Shown one piece after another: positions 63,871 through 64,000 of a stretch of 64,000 bases of DNA. The stretch spans positions 33,418 through 97,417 of the forward strand of contig JANRIN010000107.1 of the NCBI GenBank assembly GCA_033764965.1. Direction: 5' to 3'. Made by a program: the position numbers and the translations under genes. A model generated the notes under the pieces. It saw only the letters and a program-made list of their open reading frames with translations. It was not told the DNA's origin and ran no database searches. Source of the DNA: JSC-12 sp033764965 (GTDB lineage Bacteria > Cyanobacteriota > Cyanobacteriia > Leptolyngbyales > Leptolyngbyaceae). Positions within the stretch are counted from its first letter, which is position 1. Every line of letters begins with the position of its first letter.

Positions 63871-64000
63871 GTTTTAAAACCCTTTGATCCTCCCCAACCC
63901 TCCTTAAAAAGGAGGGAGCCGAACCGTTCAAAGTCCCCCTTTTGAAGGGGGATTTAGGGGGATCTCCACTCAGCACTGAGATGACTAGAAGGTTTTAAAA
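63871..64000. repeat. MITE-like element with TTTTAAAACC ends
   Basis: TTTTAAAACC (63872-63881) and GGTTTTAAAA (63991-64000) are exact inverted repeats and may continue beyond the window. Between them are two perfect hairpins, CCCTCCTT/AAGGAGGG (63898-63916) and CCCCCTT/AAGGGGG (63935-63951), then GATTTAGGGGGATC. This inner sequence is a widespread intergenic repeat in cyanobacteria; the open frame in it (PPKSPFKRG) is not a gene. Confidence 0.65.

Noticed and set aside
63776..63976. 66-codon open frame with PPKSPFKRG
   Set aside because: It is translation of a dispersed intergenic repeat, often misannotated in cyanobacteria.

Overview
The window is a piece of a cyanobacterial chromosome. GCGATCGC (HIP1) octamers are scattered through nearly every gene, and the gene content fits: a cyanoexosortase, a phycobilisome linker, a PucC/BCH2-family carrier, a urea transporter with an NtcA-type promoter, and heptanucleotide tandem repeats of the kind known as STRR. 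A filamentous, Leptolyngbya-like cyanobacterium is likely; the species cannot be named from the sequence alone. No rRNA, CRISPR array, intact insertion sequence or prophage was seen.

Layout. 0-6.1 kb: surface polysaccharide and protein sorting (three glycosyltransferases, two of them tandem paralogues; a PTPA-CTERM secreted protein, an HpsJ-like membrane protein and a cyanoexosortase). 6.2-12.5 kb, minus strand: ureG and urtABCDE, a urea-uptake unit with an almost ideal NtcA promoter before urtA. 12.6-26.8 kb, plus strand: a GH65 phosphorylase/beta-phosphoglucomutase fusion, a catalytically degenerate serine recombinase, a large hybrid sensor kinase with a cyanobacteriochrome-like dual-cysteine GAF domain, anmK, a conserved unknown, a Ser/Thr kinase and recQ. 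27.2-33.8 kb: a GT2 glycosyltransferase, PhzF, a small membrane protein, ligA and a xanthine/uracil permease. 34-39.7 kb, minus strand: a run of small secreted or membrane proteins. 39.9-41.2 kb: an orphan phycobiliprotein-like gene with its own linker. 41.2-50.4 kb: a DUF1963 gene with an odd start, a CyaB-type adenylate cyclase, recN, an ABC1/UbiB kinase and a HEAT protein. 50.6-56.6 kb: two DUF2231 genes, a heme-copper oxidase whose subunit II has lost all CuA ligands (ARTO/quinol-oxidase type), and a GMC oxidoreductase. 56.8-64 kb: valS, a coiled-coil protein, a HAD phosphatase, an aldo/keto reductase, a PucC-like carrier, tRNA-Leu(GAG) and a MITE-like repeat.

Best candidates for something undescribed: (1) the hybrid kinase GAF with DPCL and Cys-Tyr in place of DXCF and Cys-His; (2) the orphan phycobiliprotein plus linker pair, which keeps the bilin cysteine but not the neighbouring Arg; (3) two nearly identical 18-bp GTATAC-N-GTATAC palindromes at unlinked genes; (4) heptamer repeats that have entered the reading frames of ligA (three times), recN, anmK and valS and also occupy the leaders of urtE, coxA and valS; (5) a conserved-looking recombinase with an erased active site, translationally coupled to a sugar phosphorylase.
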